Numbered from the stretch's first letter, positions 19,491 through 30,351 are shown. The stretch is DNA of 64,000 nucleotides from Ignavibacteriota bacterium (GCA_002698995.1 PAAX01000002.1:274280-338279), one strand, 5' to 3'. Notes: a model not told the origin generated them from the letters alone. Numbers and translations are program-made.

Positions 19491-20840
19491 ATGGGAAGAA
19501 TAAAACTCAAAAAAGGGTTAGACATTCCAATAAAAGGTAAACCTACTCAAGAGGTATCTAATGCTCCTTTAGTAAAGCGGGTTGCCATACTTGGAAATGA
19601 CTATGTAGGGATGAAGCCTACAATGCTTGTACAAGAAGGAGATATCGTAAAATTGGGGCAGCCTCTTTTTACCGATAAAAAAATTCCTTTTGTTCAATAT
19701 ACTTCTCCGGGAAGCGGAAAAGTTGTTGAAATTAATCGAGGAGAGAAAAGAGTTTTTCTTTCTTTGGTAATTGAATTAAGCGGAAGTGATGAAATCCAAT
19801 TTAGTTCAACATCACAAAATGAATTAAATAGTTTGAAACGCGAAGATGTTGTGGCAAGATTGTTAGAATCCGGTGAATGGACTTCGTTAAGAGTTCGTCC
19901 TTTCAGCAAAGTTGCAGATCCCGAAACAACTCCACATGCAGTTTTTGTTACTGCAATAGATACAAATCCTTTAGCTCCTTCGGTAGAAAAGATTGTTTCT
20001 ATGAATGAAACTCATTTCAAAAATGGATTAACAGTAATTTCTAAATTAACCGAAGGTAAAGTTTTTGTATGTAAATCTCCAACCTCAAAAATTCCGGTTA
20101 TAGAATCACAGCAAATTTCTGTTGAAGAATTTGAAGGACCTCATCCAGCCGGAAATGTTGGAACTCATATACATTTTTTATCTCCTGTTAATCGTAAAAA
20201 ATTTGTTTGGCATATTACTGCACAGGATGTTATCGCAATCGGATATTTATTTACAACCGGTAAAATAATGACGGATAGAATTATTGCATTAGCCGGTTCT
20301 TCTGTAAAAAATCCTCGTCTGTTAAAAACCAGACTTGGTGCTTCAATTACCGAATTGGTAACTAATGAATTAAAAGATGAAAACTATAGAACTATTTCCG
20401 GTTCTGTGCTATCAGGAAGAAATGCAAATGGTGCAGAAGCTTATCTTGGAAGATTTCATCAACAAATCTCTGTAATTCCTAATCCGGTAAAAAGAAGCTT
20501 TTTAGGTTGGTTAAACCCATTTGTTAATAATTACTCGATGAAGAATATTGTCTTCTCAAAACTATCCCCTTCAAAAGAATATGAATTTAATACTGATCTT
20601 CATGGCGGACATAGAGCAATTGTTCCAAGTGGAAATTTTGAAGAAGTTATGCCGATGGATATTCTGCCGACATATTTATTAAGAGCTATTGCAGTTAAAG
20701 ATGTTGAAGAGGCAGAACAACTAGGTATACTTGAATTAGACGAAGAGGATTTAGCACTTTGTACTTTTTCATGTCCTTCTAAATTAGATTATGGACCAAT
20801 GTTAAGAGAAAATTTAACAATTATTGAAAAGGAAGGTTAA
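19491..20840 (+). CDS. nqrA: Na+-translocating NADH:quinone reductase subunit A
   Basis: Subunit A of the sodium-pumping Na+-NQR, on the cytoplasmic face and associated with quinone reduction. It opens with IKLKKGLDIPIKGKP, typical of the family, and keeps the SPGSGKVVEINRGEKR block and a C-terminal FTCP-like region (LALCTFSCPSKLDYG). The ATG at 19491 is preferred over a TTG at 19458: AGGA lies 6 nt upstream and the family N-terminus begins here. It is first of six nqr genes in the standard order A-F. Confidence 0.95.
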   Translation: MGRIKLKKGLDIPIKGKPTQEVSNAPLVKRVAILGNDYVGMKPTMLVQEGDIVKLGQPLFTDKKIPFVQYTSPGSGKVVEINRGEKRVFLSLVIELSGSDEIQFSSTSQNELNSLKREDVVARLLESGEWTSLRVRPFSKVADPETTPHAVFVTAIDTNPLAPSVEKIVSMNETHFKNGLTVISKLTEGKVFVCKSPTSKIPVIESQQISVEEFEGPHPAGNVGTHIHFLSPVNRKKFVWHITAQDVIAIGYLFTTGKIMTDRIIALAGSSVKNPRLLKTRLGASITELVTNELKDENYRTISGSVLSGRNANGAEAYLGRFHQQISVIPNPVKRSFLGWLNPFVNNYSMKNIVFSKLSPSKEYEFNTDLHGGHRAIVPSGNFEEVMPMDILPTYLLRAIAVKDVEEAEQLGILELDEEDLALCTFSCPSKLDYGPMLRENLTIIEKEG

Positions 20841-20843
20841 TTC

Positions 20844-22046
20844 GTGAAGCTTTTAAGAAATTTATTAGACAAACAGGAAAAACATTTCCTTAAAGGGGGA
20901 AAACTTGAAAAGTTCTTTCCCTTGTACGAAGCTGTTGATACTTTCCTCTATACACCTGCTTCACCAACTAAGGCGGCTTCGCATGTAAGAGATGTTATGG
21001 ATCTTAAAAGAATGATGATGACAGTTGTAATTGCATTATTACCTGCTGTTCTAATGGCATTCTATAATACTGGTCTTCAAGCAAATTTGGGCTTGCAAAA
21101 AATGGGAGCAGCATCTTCTGCTCACTGGCAGGCTCAGGTAATTGAATGGCTTGGTGTTGGTTTTGATCCTTCAAATATATTAGGAAATATGTTATTCGGT
21201 GCTCTATACTTCCTCCCCGTCTACTTAGTAACAATTGCTGTTGGTGGATTTTGGGAAGTAATTTTTGCTGTTGTTAGAAAACATGAAATTAATGAAGGAT
21301 TTCTTGTTACATCACTTTTATTCCCGTTAATTCTTCCTCCAAATATTCCTTACTGGCAGGTTGCTCTTGGAATAAGCTTTGGAGTTGTAATAGGGAAAGA
21401 AGTATTTGGCGGTGTTGGAATGAATATTCTGAATCCCGCATTAACAGCAAGAGCATTTTTATTCTTTGCTTATCCTGCAGAAATTTCAGGCGACAAAGTT
21501 TGGGTTGCAGTCGACGGTTTAAGTCAAGCAACTGCATTGGCTCAATTTGCTGATTCTACAATGGAAGTTACCTATTCTTGGATGGATGCTTTCTTAGGTT
21601 TTATTCCAGGTTCAATGGGAGAAACTTCTGCATTAGCATGCCTGATTGGCGCAATAATTTTAATTGCCACTAAAGTCGGCTCATGGAAAATAATGTTATC
21701 TGTTATTGTTGGAACTACCGTTACAACTTTATTATTAAATTTAGTTGGAAGTGCTACAAACCCAATGTTCAATATGCCTGTTTACTGGCATTTTGTTATA
21801 GGTGGATTTGCATTCGGTACCGTTTTTATGGCAACCGATCCTGTAAGTGCAACAATGACAGAAAAAGGAAAGTATGTTTATGGATTCTTTATTGGATTTT
21901 TAACTGTACTTGTCCGCGTTATAAATCCCGCTTTTCCGGAAGGTATGATGCTGGCAATATTATTCATGAACGTATTTGCACCAATTATTGACAGATATTA
22001 TATAAATCAAAATATTAAAAGGAGGCTTGCAAGAAATGTCATCTGA
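20844..22046 (+). CDS. nqrB: Na+-NQR subunit B
   Basis: Multi-pass membrane subunit that carries a covalently bound FMN and part of the sodium path. The FMN attachment motif is [11 protein letters not shown], with Thr337 as the acceptor. The call is also supported by the [11 protein letters not shown] start of the membrane domain and by many hydrophobic helices. The start is a GTG at 20844, 3 nt beyond the nqrA stop, with AGGAAGG upstream. The end overlaps nqrC. Confidence 0.95.
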   Translation: MKLLRNLLDKQEKHFLKGGKLEKFFPLYEAVDTFLYTPASPTKAASHVRDVMDLKRMMMTVVIALLPAVLMAFYNTGLQANLGLQKMGAASSAHWQAQVIEWLGVGFDPSNILGNMLFGALYFLPVYLVTIAVGGFWEVIFAVVRKHEINEGFLVTSLLFPLILPPNIPYWQVALGISFGVVIGKEVFGGVGMNILNPALTARAFLFFAYPAEISGDKVWVAVDGLSQATALAQFADSTMEVTYSWMDAFLGFIPGSMGETSALACLIGAIILIATKVGSWKIMLSVIVGTTVTTLLLNLVGSATNPMFNMPVYWHFVIGGFAFGTVFMATDPVSATMTEKGKYVYGFFIGFLTVLVRVINPAFPEGMMLAILFMNVFAPIIDRYYINQNIKRRLARNVI

Positions 22047-22845
22047 TAGCACAAAAAAAACTATACAGGTTGCGTTAGGAATATGTCTTGTATGCTCTAT
22101 TTTAGTTTCATCTGCAGCAGTCTCCTTAAGTTCAAGACAAGCAGAAAATAAACAAGTAGATAAAATAAAGAATATTCTGGCAGCCGGAGGAATTGATTAT
22201 ACAAATCAAGATCCTCAGCAGCTTTATAACGACAAAATTAAAGCTGTAACTGTTGAATTAGAATCTGGTAAAATTATTGACGATCCTAAAGAGAAATCAG
22301 ATTTATTAGTTCCAAAGAATTTTGATATCAAGAAAGTGAGTAATGTTCCTGAATTAAGTGAAAGTATTCCTTCTTCGGAAGATATTGCGGGCATTAAACG
22401 TAAACCTTCTTACATGACTGTTTACGAGGTTGTTGATCAAAGCGGAAATATTCAAAAATATATTTTCCCCGTTCACGGTAAAGGCTTATGGTCAACAATG
22501 TATGGTTTTATATCGTTAGATAATAAACTAAAAACCGTAGAAGGAATTACATTTTACGAGCATGGTGAAACTCCGGGTCTAGGAGGAGAAGTTGATAATC
22601 CTAACTGGAAAGCAAGTTGGAAAGGAAAGAAAGCATTTAATGAAGAAGGTGAATTTATTATTGAAGTGTTAAAAGGAAAAGTTGATCCTTCAAATCCTAA
22701 TGCTAATCATCAGATTGATGGTCTTTCAGGTTCTACATTAACCACACGCGGACTTGATAATTTGATGAAGTACTGGTTAGGCGAAAATGGTTATGGTCCT
22801 TTTATAGATAAAGTTAGAGAGGAGGGGTCACATGAAGAAATATAA
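22036..22845 (+). CDS. nqrC: Na+-NQR subunit C
   Basis: Single-span membrane subunit with a periplasmic FMN domain. After a hydrophobic N-terminus (about residues 10-28) it has the flavinylation motif SGSTLT with Thr236, the residue expected to receive FMN from the ApbE enzyme encoded downstream. [11 protein letters not shown] is also typical. The ATG at 22036 is taken rather than the TTG at 22027, since GGAGG at 22021 is 10 nt from the former and too close to the latter. It overlaps nqrB by 11 nt and nqrD by 14 nt. Confidence 0.95.
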   Translation: MSSDSTKKTIQVALGICLVCSILVSSAAVSLSSRQAENKQVDKIKNILAAGGIDYTNQDPQQLYNDKIKAVTVELESGKIIDDPKEKSDLLVPKNFDIKKVSNVPELSESIPSSEDIAGIKRKPSYMTVYEVVDQSGNIQKYIFPVHGKGLWSTMYGFISLDNKLKTVEGITFYEHGETPGLGGEVDNPNWKASWKGKKAFNEEGEFIIEVLKGKVDPSNPNANHQIDGLSGSTLTTRGLDNLMKYWLGENGYGPFIDKVREEGSHEEI

Positions 22846-23452
22846 AGATATATTATTAGACCCGATTTTTAATAATAACCCTATTGCACTGCAAATCCTC
22901 GGTATTTGTTCTGCTCTTGCAGTTACTTCTAAATTAGAAACATCAATCGTAATGTCTTTAGCAGTTACTTTTGTTGTTGCTCTTTCAAACTTCTCTGTTA
23001 GTTTAATTAGAAATCATATACCAAGCAGCATTAGAATTTTAGTTGAAATGACTATTATTGCTTCTTTGGTAATTATTGCAGATCAAATAATAAAAGCATT
23101 CCTTTTTGATATAAGCAAGCAGCTTTCTGTTTATGTTGGATTAATTATAACTAACTGTATTATTATGGGTAGAGCAGAAGCTTTTGCACTTCAAAATACT
23201 CCGGGAAGAAGCTTTCTTGATGGTATAGGAAACGGATTGGGTTATTCATTCGTTCTTTTATTTGTCGGATTTTTCAGAGAATTATTCGGTTCCGGTAAAT
23301 TACTTGGGTTTACAATTTTCCCTTTAAATACCGAGGGAGGATGGTATAATCCTAATGGTTTATTCCTCTTAGCTCCAAGTGCATTTATTATAATCGGTTT
23401 ATTAATCTGGGCTATTCGTACTTGGAAACCAGATCAAGTTGAGGAGGCATAA
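22832..23452 (+). CDS. nqrD: Na+-NQR subunit D
   Basis: Integral membrane subunit, 206 aa with six predicted helices, of the NqrD/RnfE family. [20 protein letters not shown] with its Cys, and [16 protein letters not shown] with the second conserved Cys, contribute to the Fe-S centre shared with NqrE. A strong GGAGGGG lies 5 nt before the ATG, inside the end of nqrC. Confidence 0.94.
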   Translation: MKKYKDILLDPIFNNNPIALQILGICSALAVTSKLETSIVMSLAVTFVVALSNFSVSLIRNHIPSSIRILVEMTIIASLVIIADQIIKAFLFDISKQLSVYVGLIITNCIIMGRAEAFALQNTPGRSFLDGIGNGLGYSFVLLFVGFFRELFGSGKLLGFTIFPLNTEGGWYNPNGLFLLAPSAFIIIGLLIWAIRTWKPDQVEEA

Positions 23453-23454
23453 TT

Positions 23455-24066
23455 ATGTTAGAACATTATTTAAGTCTTTTTATAAAATCAATTTTTATCG
23501 AGAACATGGCTCTCGCATTCTTTTTAGGAATGTGTACATTTCTCGCTGTATCAAAAAGAGTTGAAACTGCAGTCGGATTAGGTATAGCCGTAGTTGTAGT
23601 TCAAACAATTACTCTTCCTGTTAACAACTTAATTTATAATTATGTTTTAAGGGAAGGAGCTCTTGCTGCAATTGGTTTGGGAAGTTTGGATTTAACTTTC
23701 CTCGGCTTAATTACTTACATTGGTGTTATTGCTGCAATGGTTCAAATTTTGGAAATGGTTTTAGATAAATTCGTTCCGAAATTATATAACTCGCTTGGAA
23801 TCTTTCTACCTCTTATTACGGTAAACTGTGCAATTTTAGGGGGCACATTATTTATGGTTGAAAGAGATTACATCTTTGCAGAAAGTGTTGTATTTGGTGT
23901 TGGCTCCGGAACCGGTTTTGCTATTGCTATTATTGCTCTTGCCGGTATTAGAGAAAAAATGAAATACAGCAATGTACCCGAAGGATTAAGAGGTTTAGGT
24001 ATAACTTTTATAACTGTTGGATTAATGGCTATTGCTTTTATGCTGTTTTCCGGAATTCAATTATAA
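23455..24066 (+). CDS. nqrE: Na+-NQR subunit E
   Basis: Integral membrane subunit, 203 aa with six predicted helices, homologous to nqrD with inverted topology. The two matching Cys regions are [16 protein letters not shown] and [18 protein letters not shown]. It follows nqrD by 2 nt with GAGG upstream, as expected for a coupled operon. Confidence 0.94.
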   Translation: MLEHYLSLFIKSIFIENMALAFFLGMCTFLAVSKRVETAVGLGIAVVVVQTITLPVNNLIYNYVLREGALAAIGLGSLDLTFLGLITYIGVIAAMVQILEMVLDKFVPKLYNSLGIFLPLITVNCAILGGTLFMVERDYIFAESVVFGVGSGTGFAIAIIALAGIREKMKYSNVPEGLRGLGITFITVGLMAIAFMLFSGIQL

Positions 24067-24078
24067 GGATTTTTATTT

Positions 24079-25314
24079 ATGGATGGAATCAACATAATAA
24101 TTATCGGCGTCGTTATGTTTACACTGATAGTGCTGGCTCTTGTTGCTTTAATTCTGGTTGCAAAATCAAAATTGGTCGCTTCAGGAAATGTTAACATTAC
24201 TATAAATGACGATCCCGAAAAATCTATTACTGTTCCTATCGGCGGAAAATTACTAAACGTATTAGCCGATAATAAAATTTATCTCCCTTCTGCTTGCGGA
24301 GGTGGTGGTACTTGCGGTGAATGTAAATGCGTTGTTTCCGATGGCGGTGGTGATGTTTTACCGACTGAAAAAACAAAACTCAACAGAAAGCAAGTACGCG
24401 AAAATTTCAGATTAAGCTGTCAAGTTGCTGTTAAAAGCGATATGAAGATTGAAGTTCCTCATGAAGTTTTTGACATTAAGAAATGGGAATGTACTGTTAA
24501 ATCGAATAATAATGTTGCTACATTTATTAAAGAATTAGTTCTTCAATTACCGGAAGGTGAAAGCGTCGATTTTCGTGCTGGAGGTTATATTCAAATTGAA
24601 GCTCCGCCTCACGAATTAGATTTCAAAGATTTTGATGTTGAAGAAAAATTCAAAGAAGATTGGGACAAGTACAACATTTGGCAATATAAATCAAAGGTAA
24701 CGGAACCAATTGTTAGAGCATATTCTATGGCTAACTTTCCTCTTGAAAAAGGAATTATTATGCTTAACGTTAGAATTGCTACTCCTCCACCAAGATTGCA
24801 GGATGTGCCTCCGGGACAAATGTCTTCTTTCATTTTCAATTTGAAACCTGGTGATAAAGTGACTATTTCAGGTCCGTACGGAGAATTCTTCGCAAAAGAT
24901 ACCGATAACGAAATGGTATTTATTGGCGGTGGTGCCGGTATGGCTCCTATGCGTTCACATATTTTTGATCAGTTGATAAGATTAAATTCTAAACGTAAAA
25001 TGACCTTCTGGTACGGCGCTAGAAGTGTAAGAGAAATTTTCTATCAAGAAGATTTTGATAAGCTTGCTGCCGAACATGATAATTTTACTTGGCATGTTGG
25101 TTTATCTGAGCCTCTGCCGGAAGATAACTGGAATGGTTATGTTGGATTTATTCATCAAGTGCTCTATGATAATTACCTGAAGAATCATCCCGCACCTGAA
25201 GATTGTGAATATTACTTGTGCGGTCCTCCGATGATGAACTCAGCAGTATTAAAAATGCTTGATAGTCTTGGAGTTGAACCCGAAAACATTGCACTTGATG
25301 ATTTTGGCGGTTAA
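24079..25314 (+). CDS. nqrF: Na+-NQR subunit F, NADH-oxidising
   Basis: The electron-entry subunit, which oxidises NADH with FAD and passes electrons to a [2Fe-2S] centre. It has an N-terminal membrane anchor (about 5-28). The ferredoxin domain ligands are Cys73, Cys79, Cys82 and Cys114 ([14 protein letters not shown]...LSCQ). An FAD domain (RAYSMANFP) and an NAD domain ([27 protein letters not shown]) follow, ending in DDFGG. It completes the operon of structural genes. Confidence 0.95.
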   Translation: MDGINIIIIGVVMFTLIVLALVALILVAKSKLVASGNVNITINDDPEKSITVPIGGKLLNVLADNKIYLPSACGGGGTCGECKCVVSDGGGDVLPTEKTKLNRKQVRENFRLSCQVAVKSDMKIEVPHEVFDIKKWECTVKSNNNVATFIKELVLQLPEGESVDFRAGGYIQIEAPPHELDFKDFDVEEKFKEDWDKYNIWQYKSKVTEPIVRAYSMANFPLEKGIIMLNVRIATPPPRLQDVPPGQMSSFIFNLKPGDKVTISGPYGEFFAKDTDNEMVFIGGGAGMAPMRSHIFDQLIRLNSKRKMTFWYGARSVREIFYQEDFDKLAAEHDNFTWHVGLSEPLPEDNWNGYVGFIHQVLYDNYLKNHPAPEDCEYYLCGPPMMNSAVLKMLDSLGVEPENIALDDFGG

Positions 25315-25330
25315 TAAATAAGTTAATTAA

Positions 25331-25361
25331 GAAGCTGCCATTACAGCGGCTTCTCTTTTAT
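25331..25361 (+). terminator. Terminator or attenuator between nqrF and apbE
   Basis: Stem GAAGCTGC (25331-25338) pairs with GCGGCTTC (25346-25353), one G-T pair, with a 7-nt loop and TCTTTTATT after it. It ends 1 nt before the apbE start codon, in the place where a ribosome-binding site would be. This suggests partial termination, so that apbE is made in smaller amounts than the nqr subunits. Confidence 0.65.
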
Positions 25362-25362
25362 T

Positions 25363-26391
25363 ATGAATACAAAAAAAACTCTCTACATATTTATTATAAC
25401 TGCTTTTCTCTTTTTTTCATGCAGCAATAACGAGAAACAGAATTTAGTTGAACTCTACGGTACAACCATGGGAACAACTTATTCGGTTAAACTTGTTGGG
25501 GATAATTCTTCTCCACATTTTGACTCAGATAATCTTAAAAAAAGAATAGATTCTGTATTAGTTGAAGTAAACAGACAAATGTCGACTTATATTCCTACTT
25601 CAGAAATTTCAGAATTCAATAGTTCGTTAAGTACAGATTGGTTCAGCATTTCAAAAGATTTTGCTTATGTGGTTGATCAGTCAATTGAAATAGGGAAACT
25701 AACTAATAACTGTTTGGATATCACAATCGGTACTGTTGTTAATATATGGGGATTCGGTCCTGATCAAAGACCTAAAACAATTCCTTCTGATGAAGAAATT
25801 TCTGAAACGAAAAAATTAGTTGGAATCGATAATATTGAGTTGGTTTTAGCATCATCCTCAATTAGAAAAAAGATTGAAGGATTAAAAATTGATTTATCAG
25901 CAACTGCAAAAGGTTTTGGTGTTGATAAAGTTTTTGAATATCTGAAAGATTTGGGATTTAAAAACATTATGGTTGAAATTGGAGGTGAAGTTAGAACTTC
26001 CGGATTAAATCATAAAAATGAAAAATGGAAAATAGGAATATCCGAAGCTGATCATTCAGGAGGAATTAATAAAGTAGTGGAGTTAAGTAATCTCTCAATG
26101 GCAACTTCGGGAGATTACTGGAATTATTTTGAAGAGGATGGAATCAGATATTCTCATACAATTGATCCAACTACCGGAAAACCTATTACTCATAAACTGG
26201 CATCTGTTACAGTTTTTGATTCAACTTGCGTTAGAGCAGATGGATTAGCAACAGCATTGTTTGTAATGGGTACTGAAAAAGGATATCAATTTGCAGTTGA
26301 TATGGAACTTGCTATCTATCAAATTGTTAAGAAAGATACAGGTTTTGAAGTAGTAAAAAGTCCAAAGTTCATTGAGCTTTTTGAAAAATAG
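25363..26391 (+). CDS. apbE: FAD:protein FMN transferase (ApbE), lipoprotein
   Basis: Transfers FMN from FAD to the Thr of the NqrB and NqrC flavinylation motifs on the outer face of the membrane. The signal peptide ends in a lipobox (FFSCS, Cys near residue 20). Family marks are GTTMGTTYSVKL, VSTYIPTSEIS-like, DLSATAKGFGVDKV, GGEVRTSG and ATSGDYWNYF. HTIDPTTGKP carries the metal-site region. There is no Shine-Dalgarno sequence; a hairpin occupies that position. Its place directly after nqrF fits its role. Confidence 0.93.
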   Translation: MNTKKTLYIFIITAFLFFSCSNNEKQNLVELYGTTMGTTYSVKLVGDNSSPHFDSDNLKKRIDSVLVEVNRQMSTYIPTSEISEFNSSLSTDWFSISKDFAYVVDQSIEIGKLTNNCLDITIGTVVNIWGFGPDQRPKTIPSDEEISETKKLVGIDNIELVLASSSIRKKIEGLKIDLSATAKGFGVDKVFEYLKDLGFKNIMVEIGGEVRTSGLNHKNEKWKIGISEADHSGGINKVVELSNLSMATSGDYWNYFEEDGIRYSHTIDPTTGKPITHKLASVTVFDSTCVRADGLATALFVMGTEKGYQFAVDMELAIYQIVKKDTGFEVVKSPKFIELFEK

Positions 26392-26403
26392 AAAGGTAAT
26401 AAA

Positions 26404-26613
26404 ATGTTACAGATATTAATTGTTGCTTTGTTTTTTATTGTTGCTTTTACTTTAATGGGATTAGCATTGCATTTTGCAAAATATAAACAAGGTGATTCAG
26501 GCTGCTGCGGCGGTGGACATTGTGATACAAACGGAAAAAGCAGTCACGGACATAGCTGCTACTCAAGTAAAATAAATTACATCGACGAAAAAGTATTAAA
26601 AACTTCTAAATAA
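26404..26613 (+). CDS. nqrM: NqrM-like Cys-rich maturation protein (DUF539 type)
   Basis: A 69-residue protein with one N-terminal membrane helix (about 3-25) and a short tail with CCGGGHC and HSCYS. NqrM of Vibrio and Klebsiella has the same plan and is needed to insert the Fe centre between NqrD and NqrE. The position after apbE supports the same role. The sequence is short and diverged, so the name rests on architecture and context. Confidence 0.7.
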   Translation: MLQILIVALFFIVAFTLMGLALHFAKYKQGDSGCCGGGHCDTNGKSSHGHSCYSSKINYIDEKVLKTSK

Positions 26614-26617
26614 AAAT

Positions 26618-26665
26618 TAAAGCCAATTTCTTAAACATTGAAATTGGCTTTATCTCTTTCATTTT
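26618..26665. terminator. Bidirectional terminator at the end of the nqr operon
   Basis: A 13-bp stem (26618-26630 with 26640-26652; core AGCCAATTTC/GAAATTGGCT) with a 9-nt loop and T-rich sequence after it on the plus strand. On the minus strand it also faces the end of the convergent PepSY gene. Confidence 0.8.
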
Positions 26666-26694
26666 TCTTTTTATCACTTTCAGATTTTTATCCA

Positions 26695-27810
26695 CTATTT
26701 CTTTCGTTTACCACGCCAAATTAAAAATCCGGTGATTGGCAGACTTGCAGCAATTAGACTTCCTCCAAAAGCAAGTATTTTTCCGGGCAGTCCCAAAATT
26801 GCTCCAACATGAATATCATAAAGTAACCTTTCAATCATATCTCCTATATTAACTTTGTCATAATCTGCCCAGTAATGATTAGCCGGAAGCTCTTCTAAAG
26901 TATATTGATTGAAATATTTGAATTCCCTTTGGTAATAAGTATCGTTAGATGGATTTGTATATATCATAATTGGTGATTCCGGTTTTTGAGGATTTGGAAA
27001 GAATACTCCAGAATGTATAACATCTTTTTCCTCAGACATTACTTTTTTCCATACAATATCTTCATTTGATAGCTCATTTTTTACAATTACATTTGTTGTA
27101 TCAGAATTTGGAACATAATATTCCACAATTTCCTTTCCTCCTGTAACCAAAGAATAAACCGGATCGGAAATCCACTTGAATGACCACATTAATCCGGTAA
27201 ATACAATAAAAATTGCAATCCATGTCATATAAAATCCAAGCACATTATGAAGGTCATAATTTCTTCGTTTTAGATTTGCATTCCATCTTAAAGAAAATCT
27301 TTGTTTATAAGCATTTCTTTTTCTGGGCCACCATAAATATATTCCTGAGAGCATCATCAAAAAAAATATTAATGTTGAATAACCAACAATCGCTTCCCCA
27401 ATTTCAGCAGGAAGTAAAAGTCTGGTATGCAGATTCTGAACAACCACAAAAAAGTCTTTTGTTAAATCATTGATACTGAGAATTTCTGCAGTGTATGGAT
27501 TAATAAAAACTGCTTCATAATAAAATGGATCTTTATTGGAAAGAATTGCAATTGCCGATCTGTTTTTTTCATGATAATAAATTGTAGAAACAAATTTACC
27601 ATTAGTCTCTGCTTCAACAGCAGCTTTTAGTTCTGAAGGTAATAGAAATTCATTGTCCGAAATTTCGACAAATCTGTAAGACTGAGTTAGGTCTTGAATC
27701 TCTTTTTGAAAGACATAAAGGCATCCGGTAATTGAGACTATAAAAACAACAATTCCAGATGCTAGTCCTAATACTAAATGAATTTTGTTTATGATTTTTC
27801 TTAATCTCAT
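26695..27810 (-). CDS. PepSY-associated transmembrane protein
   Basis: A 371-residue membrane protein with an N-terminal helix (IHLVLGLASGIVVFIVSITG), two more helices in the middle around MMLSGIYLWWPRKR, and a last helix ending in LIWRGKRKK. PepSY-type periplasmic segments lie between them. The family is often encoded beside TonB-dependent siderophore receptors and may take part in ferric-siderophore reduction. Here it lies just downstream of such a receptor on the same strand, although a terminator separates them. Confidence 0.87.
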   Translation of the reverse strand: MRLRKIINKIHLVLGLASGIVVFIVSITGCLYVFQKEIQDLTQSYRFVEISDNEFLLPSELKAAVEAETNGKFVSTIYYHEKNRSAIAILSNKDPFYYEAVFINPYTAEILSINDLTKDFFVVVQNLHTRLLLPAEIGEAIVGYSTLIFFLMMLSGIYLWWPRKRNAYKQRFSLRWNANLKRRNYDLHNVLGFYMTWIAIFIVFTGLMWSFKWISDPVYSLVTGGKEIVEYYVPNSDTTNVIVKNELSNEDIVWKKVMSEEKDVIHSGVFFPNPQKPESPIMIYTNPSNDTYYQREFKYFNQYTLEELPANHYWADYDKVNIGDMIERLLYDIHVGAILGLPGKILAFGGSLIAASLPITGFLIWRGKRKK

Positions 27811-27829
27811 TCTGTTCTTTCTATTTATT

Positions 27830-27870
27830 TTAAAAATCTAAAGCATGCCGAAATTGACATGCTTAGATTT
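27830..27870 (-). terminator. Terminator after the siderophore receptor gene
   Basis: On the minus strand a 13-bp stem with one bulged base (27834-27847 with 27858-27870) is followed by a TTTTT run. It lies between the receptor stop and the PepSY gene start, so PepSY expression depends on read-through or on its own promoter. Confidence 0.65.
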
Positions 27871-27895
27871 ACTTAGGCTGCGAACGAAACAATTT

Positions 27896-30268
27896 TTAAA
27901 ATCTAAACGAGATACTCGTTAATAAATTTCTTGGCATTTGAGGATTAATAGTTGACCATCCCTTATAATATTCTTTATTAGTAATATTATTCATCTTTAC
28001 TGTAACTCTAAAACTGTCGTTATCATAATAAATCGAACCGTTGAAAATTGTGTATGCAGGAAGAGTAAATACTCCCGTTGAGGCTCTATTTAGGATTTCA
28101 TTTTCACTATAGTAATTTCCTCCCAAACCAATTCCAAATCCTTTAAGAGCACCGGAATTAATTCTGTAGCTTATCCATGCATTAAGCATATTTTTTGGAC
28201 CGGCACTTTCTGGTCTTCTTCCCAAATAATCAGCATTATCAGTTTGAGTTATTTTACTGTCATTATAGCTGTAACCTGCAATCATATTCAAACCATCAAT
28301 TGGCGAAGCAGTTAAGTTCAGTTCAAAACCTTTGCTGTAATTTTCACCGTCTTGTATGTAGAAATTTTTTCTGCTTGGATTTTCTCTTACAACATTTGAT
28401 ACTTTTATATCATAATAGCTGATAGCTGCTGATAAACCTTTACCAAATAAATCAGTCTTTAAACCAACTTCCCATTGATTAGCCTGTTCTGGTTTGAATG
28501 TTTTTGATGTTCCATCATCTTGAGTTCTGGGAGCGGTATTCTTAAATCCATTCATATAATTTGTAAAAATGGCCAATTGATTTTCAACAATTTGATAAAC
28601 CAATCCAAGTTTTGGAGAAAATGTAGATTGATTAAAATTACCCGACTTTACATCAGTTGCATAATTAACTGCACCTTTATTGTTGAAGTAATCAAAGCGA
28701 ATACTTCCCATGAAAGATAATCGACTTGTGATATTTATTACATCAGATAGATAAGCACTTATTATTTCGAAATCAGTTACAGTTTTTGCAGATTTGGATT
28801 TAGCAAGAGCAGTATCAAGAGAAGGTCTGCTAATATTTGATGCATCTCCCTTCCCTCCAATTGTAACCATATCATAAAGCACATATCCAGTACTGTTGTT
28901 TATAGTTGATTGTGAGAAATAATCAATACCAGCTACAACTCTATTTCTTAACTTTCCAATTTTGAAATCACCAATAAAATTCTGCTGAAAATCAAAACCG
29001 GTTGTGGTTGAGTTTTGTCTGCTTACATATCTGCCATATGAACCAGCACCATCAGCAAAATCCCATAAATATGAATAGTAACCTTTTGATTTAGCGGAGC
29101 TTCTTGATATAACAGTCTGAGAAGTCCATGCTTTGGATAATTTATAATTCATTTCTGCTTGAAGATTATAAGCCGGATTTTCAATAACAACATCATTACT
29201 TGTGTATGATAGCTTGTTATTATAATTCAAAGCTTCCAAATCTGCTGCCACTAAAGGATTACTTCTATTGAGGAAAATCATAGTTTGATTAGTACCTTCA
29301 GTATTGTAGAATTCTGTGCTCACTCTGAATGACAATCTATCATTAACTTCATAACTAAAAGAAGGAGCTAAAAAATAAGATTTTCTATACCCGGCATCTT
29401 GAAAACTATCTTCAGAATGAAATGATGCAACTAATCTAAGTGCTGCAGAATTATCTTTATTCAAAGTCCTATTAATATCTGCCACAGCTCTATTAAGCCC
29501 GAAACTACCTGTAACATAAGTTATATCACTTCCATCAAAATGATATGGCTTTTTTGTTACAACATTTATTAAACCGCCGTATGAAATTAAACTTCCGCCA
29601 AACAATGTGCCGGATGGACCTTTAATGACTTCTATACTTTCAATATTGGCCGGATCTAATCCTCCGTTAGTTAAACCGGGTAATCCATTTACCATTTTTG
29701 GCTGAACGGCAAAACCTCTTAATGAATAGTAACCTGCACCATCTCCACCTCTTCCGGTTGATTCCCACAGTTTATCTAGTCCAGGTGCGTTCTTTAAAGC
29801 ATCGTTAAAATTTGTTACCACTTGATCTTGCAATAAATCTGATGTTATTGTTGTATAGACTTGAGGATTTTCTAAATTTTTAAGTGGAAGTTTTGCTACA
29901 AAGTCACTGCTCTCTTTTGAAAATCTATTCTTTTCTCCTCTGACTTCAATCTCTGCAAGCTGTTTTGCTGTTTCATTCAGCACTATATCAGGCAGCTTTA
30001 CTTCTTTATCTGCATTTATAATAACGGCAATTTCTTTAGTTTCTTTTCCAACATATGATACAACAAGAATGTATGAGCCCGGTTCAACGTAGGGAATTCT
30101 GAATATTCCATCCGTATTTGTTACACTTCCGATTGAAGTTCCTTTTAATCCAACATTTGCATACTCAACAGGAAATCCATCGGCAGTTACCACTTTACCT
30201 GTAACTCCCCCTGTTTTAGCAATTGATAAACTTACTAAAAGTAGAATTGTGAGTATATATTTTGTCAT
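27896..30268 (-). CDS. TonB-dependent siderophore receptor
   Basis: Outer-membrane receptor of 790 aa for an iron chelate. After the signal peptide there is a carboxypeptidase-regulatory-like beta domain (about 20-105, GGVTGKVVTADGFPVEYANV), a plug with GYYSLRGFAVQPKMVNG and IESIEVIKGPSGTLFGG, and a 22-strand barrel ending in aromatic Phe. The plug and barrel follow the siderophore-receptor subgroup (FhuA/FoxA-like) rather than SusC. The ligand cannot be named. A palindrome in the upstream gap could be an operator, but it does not look like a Fur box. Confidence 0.93.
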   Translation of the reverse strand: MTKYILTILLLVSLSIAKTGGVTGKVVTADGFPVEYANVGLKGTSIGSVTNTDGIFRIPYVEPGSYILVVSYVGKETKEIAVIINADKEVKLPDIVLNETAKQLAEIEVRGEKNRFSKESSDFVAKLPLKNLENPQVYTTITSDLLQDQVVTNFNDALKNAPGLDKLWESTGRGGDGAGYYSLRGFAVQPKMVNGLPGLTNGGLDPANIESIEVIKGPSGTLFGGSLISYGGLINVVTKKPYHFDGSDITYVTGSFGLNRAVADINRTLNKDNSAALRLVASFHSEDSFQDAGYRKSYFLAPSFSYEVNDRLSFRVSTEFYNTEGTNQTMIFLNRSNPLVAADLEALNYNNKLSYTSNDVVIENPAYNLQAEMNYKLSKAWTSQTVISRSSAKSKGYYSYLWDFADGAGSYGRYVSRQNSTTTGFDFQQNFIGDFKIGKLRNRVVAGIDYFSQSTINNSTGYVLYDMVTIGGKGDASNISRPSLDTALAKSKSAKTVTDFEIISAYLSDVINITSRLSFMGSIRFDYFNNKGAVNYATDVKSGNFNQSTFSPKLGLVYQIVENQLAIFTNYMNGFKNTAPRTQDDGTSKTFKPEQANQWEVGLKTDLFGKGLSAAISYYDIKVSNVVRENPSRKNFYIQDGENYSKGFELNLTASPIDGLNMIAGYSYNDSKITQTDNADYLGRRPESAGPKNMLNAWISYRINSGALKGFGIGLGGNYYSENEILNRASTGVFTLPAYTIFNGSIYYDNDSFRVTVKMNNITNKEYYKGWSTINPQMPRNLLTSISFRF

Positions 30269-30351
30269 TACATCTCCTAACGTTTCGTTTTTCTTATTTA
30301 GATTTAGTATAAATTACGTTATGAAATGTAAAGTGTGCGCTTAGTTTCTTC

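Noticed and set aside
19491..25314. RNF complex in place of Na+-NQR
   Set aside because: The order A-B-C-D-E-F with an NqrA protein, an NqrF with ferredoxin plus FAD/NAD domains, and no RnfB/RnfC-type multi-cluster protein identify NQR.
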